Shown here: piece by piece, positions 21,626 to 22,587 of the stretch
How the letters are laid out: each line of letters starts with the position of its first letter
Position numbering within the stretch: position 1 is the stretch's first letter
IMG/VR virus record: IMGVR_UViG_3300021960_005844
Span: 1 to 22,587 of that record
Origin: a virus
Reading direction: 5' to 3' (one strand)
Length of the DNA: 22,587 nt
The notes under the pieces: model-generated
Databases searched by the model: none
The model's input: only the letters and a program-made list of their open reading frames with translations
What the model was told of the DNA's origin: nothing
Position numbers and translations under genes: made by a program

Positions 21626-22087
21626 TTATTTAATTAAACTTATAATTTTAAATACTTGGGGAAATGACAATCCTACGGCAATTGAAACCCCAATAATAAT
21701 CCATCTATATTTTTCTAACACACCTACACGATTGTTTAAACTATTGCTGATACCTTTTATCTCACACATTAGACGTTTTTCAGTTAACTCTATATCTTCT
21801 TTTAATTCTTTATGTACAACGTCTAATTGTTGTTCTAACGCTTTAATATTTTGTTCTGTTTCTATTCTTCTATTTTCTAACAATTTGAATATCGCCTTAT
21901 CTATATCTTCTTGTTTAGTTAATTTTTCTTCGTGTACGGCCAACATAGATTTAATACTACCAGAGATATCTGTAAGTTTATCTATAGCAGTATCTAATTT
22001 TACGTTGACAGCCGCAACTTGTTTTACCTCGTTTTTTAAAACTTCAAGGTCAATTGATAATTGTGATACATCTTTAATGTCAGCCAT
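21626..22087 (-). CDS. Coiled-coil protein with C-terminal membrane segment, 153 aa
   Basis: Residues 1-125 are a long helical coiled coil (MADIKDVSQLSIDLEVLKNE ... ALEQQLDVVHKELKEDIEL) with heptad Leu, Ile and Val. The C-terminal WIIIGVSIAVGLSFPQVFKI (about 129-148) is a single membrane segment. The layout resembles small coiled-coil, tail-anchored proteins common in marine T4-like phages, where the function is not settled. It sits 7 nt downstream of another small protein with the reverse order (membrane segment, then coiled coil), so the two could form a membrane complex. Spanin-like or structural roles are possible but unproven. Confidence 0.75.
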   Translation of the reverse strand: MADIKDVSQLSIDLEVLKNEVKQVAAVNVKLDTAIDKLTDISGSIKSMLAVHEEKLTKQEDIDKAIFKLLENRRIETEQNIKALEQQLDVVHKELKEDIELTEKRLMCEIKGISNSLNNRVGVLEKYRWIIIGVSIAVGLSFPQVFKIISLIK

Positions 22088-22094
22088 ATTATTT

Positions 22095-22328
22095 TTATAA
22101 AGTGCTTTTTATCTTTAACTCCTTAATTTGTGCTTTTAGGATTTCAATTTCTTTTTGATTTATAATAATTTGTTTTTCTACTCTATTTATCTGTTCCTCA
22201 ATTGTTTTAGAATTAATTGATTCCAGTTTAACAACTAATTCATTATATTTAATAAATCCAGTAACAGTAATTATTGTTAATCCAATCAAGGCAACAATAA
22301 TAGGTAAATGTTTTAATTTTTCTAACAT
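22095..22328 (-). CDS. Small membrane protein with coiled coil, 77 aa
   Basis: An N-terminal membrane segment (LPIIVALIGLTIITVTGFIK, residues 8-27) is followed by a coiled coil rich in Glu, Lys and Ile (EEQINRVEKQIIINQKEIEI). Predicted N-terminally anchored. AGAAAG lies upstream of the ATG with rather long spacing. It precedes the 153-aa coiled-coil gene by 7 nt, and the pairing suggests interaction. No known family recognised. Confidence 0.7.
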   Translation of the reverse strand: MLEKLKHLPIIVALIGLTIITVTGFIKYNELVVKLESINSKTIEEQINRVEKQIIINQKEIEILKAQIKELKIKSTL

Positions 22329-22345
22329 TAATATTTATCTTTCTG

Positions 22346-22555
22346 TTATGCTACTAACAAAGGCAATACTCCTTGTTTCATCATAGCTAATCTTTTTAAC
22401 TTCCAAAGTTTTCTTAAAGTTCTTCTTCTTCTTCTCTCTTTTTGTTTCTTAATCAATGCCCACTTTAAATTAAGTAGGTACATCTTCAATATTCTTTCAT
22501 CTCGTATTTGTTTTATAATATATTTTTTTAATTTACGTTGCTGTAAATGATTCAT
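22346..22555 (-). CDS. Small basic protein, 69 aa
   Basis: The ATG at 22555 is preferred over a GTG four codons upstream, since that GTGGAG stretch serves as its ribosome binding site with a 6-nt spacer. The product is very basic (KKQKERRRRRTLRKLWKLKR) and helical, ending in a hydrophobic GVLPLLVA. It could bind nucleic acid or acidic proteins; no family recognised. The upstream context lies beyond the window. Confidence 0.65.
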   Translation of the reverse strand: MNHLQQRKLKKYIIKQIRDERILKMYLLNLKWALIKKQKERRRRRTLRKLWKLKRLAMMKQGVLPLLVA

Positions 22556-22587
22556 AAAAATCTCCACTTTTGTAGTTGAATTAAATA

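Noticed and set aside
21732-22100. Plus-strand open frame of 122 codons, Ser and Cys rich
   Set aside because: Antisense to the coiled-coil gene; the composition is what the complement of Glu/Lys/Leu-rich codons gives.
22329-22345. AT-rich stretch resembling a late promoter (GATAAATA) before the 77-aa gene
   Set aside because: Mismatch at the first base and only a few nt from the start codon, so it could not drive that gene.

Overview
The window is a strongly AT-rich, gene-dense segment with every supported gene on the minus strand. Neighbouring genes mostly touch or overlap, often as ATGA or TAATG. The gene set points to a T4-like myovirus: a gp61-type primase, class Ia ribonucleotide reductase nrdA/nrdB, a RuvC-fold nuclease, and TATAAATA boxes of the T4 late-promoter type. 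The low GC content and the mix of T4-like core genes, speD, gmd and many glycan genes suggest a marine phage of a low-GC bacterium (a SAR11-like alphaproteobacterium is one possibility). Host and exact lineage are inference. No tRNA, rRNA, CRISPR array, insertion sequence or integrase was seen.

In the direction of transcription (high to low coordinates), the window opens with three small proteins: one basic, one membrane-anchored with a coiled coil, and one coiled coil with a C-terminal membrane segment. A consensus sigma70 promoter (21595-21623) follows, and then the DNA metabolism block (15386-21583): primase, nrdA, a SpeD-family pyruvoyl decarboxylase placed between nrdA and nrdB, nrdB, a small exported protein, a zinc-ribbon protein overlapping a RuvC-fold nuclease, and a ParB-like protein.

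Next comes a glycan and small-molecule modification island of about 11.4 kb (3969-15389). It encodes three paralogous capsule-type glycosyltransferase-like proteins, three GT-A-type glycosyltransferases, a class I methyltransferase, an FkbM methyltransferase, a 2OG-Fe(II) oxygenase, an asparagine synthetase/amidotransferase, a GDP-mannose 4,6-dehydratase, a DegT-fold enzyme with His in place of the PLP lysine (as in 3-dehydratases such as ColD), and a cupin. Two TATAAATA boxes divide the island, which suggests that at least its downstream two thirds are expressed late. The second box is followed by an mRNA 5' stem-loop, a very strong ribosome binding site and a small NUMOD3-like ORF that looks like a nuclease-less remnant of a homing endonuclease. 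The natural reading is a phage pathway that makes or transfers a deoxysugar (possibly 3,6-dideoxy) and a decorated glycan, either onto the virion or onto the host envelope.

The left end (1-3856) holds at least twelve small genes, many encoding lipoproteins, exported proteins or single-pass membrane proteins. Three sigma70-type promoters with 17-bp spacers drive them, which is typical of early phage genes. Two of these promoters have an identical 21-bp imperfect-dyad element upstream, placed 11 and 22 bp from the -35 box. I could not assign functions to these small proteins. Their envelope targeting makes superinfection exclusion or host-envelope takeover a reasonable guess.
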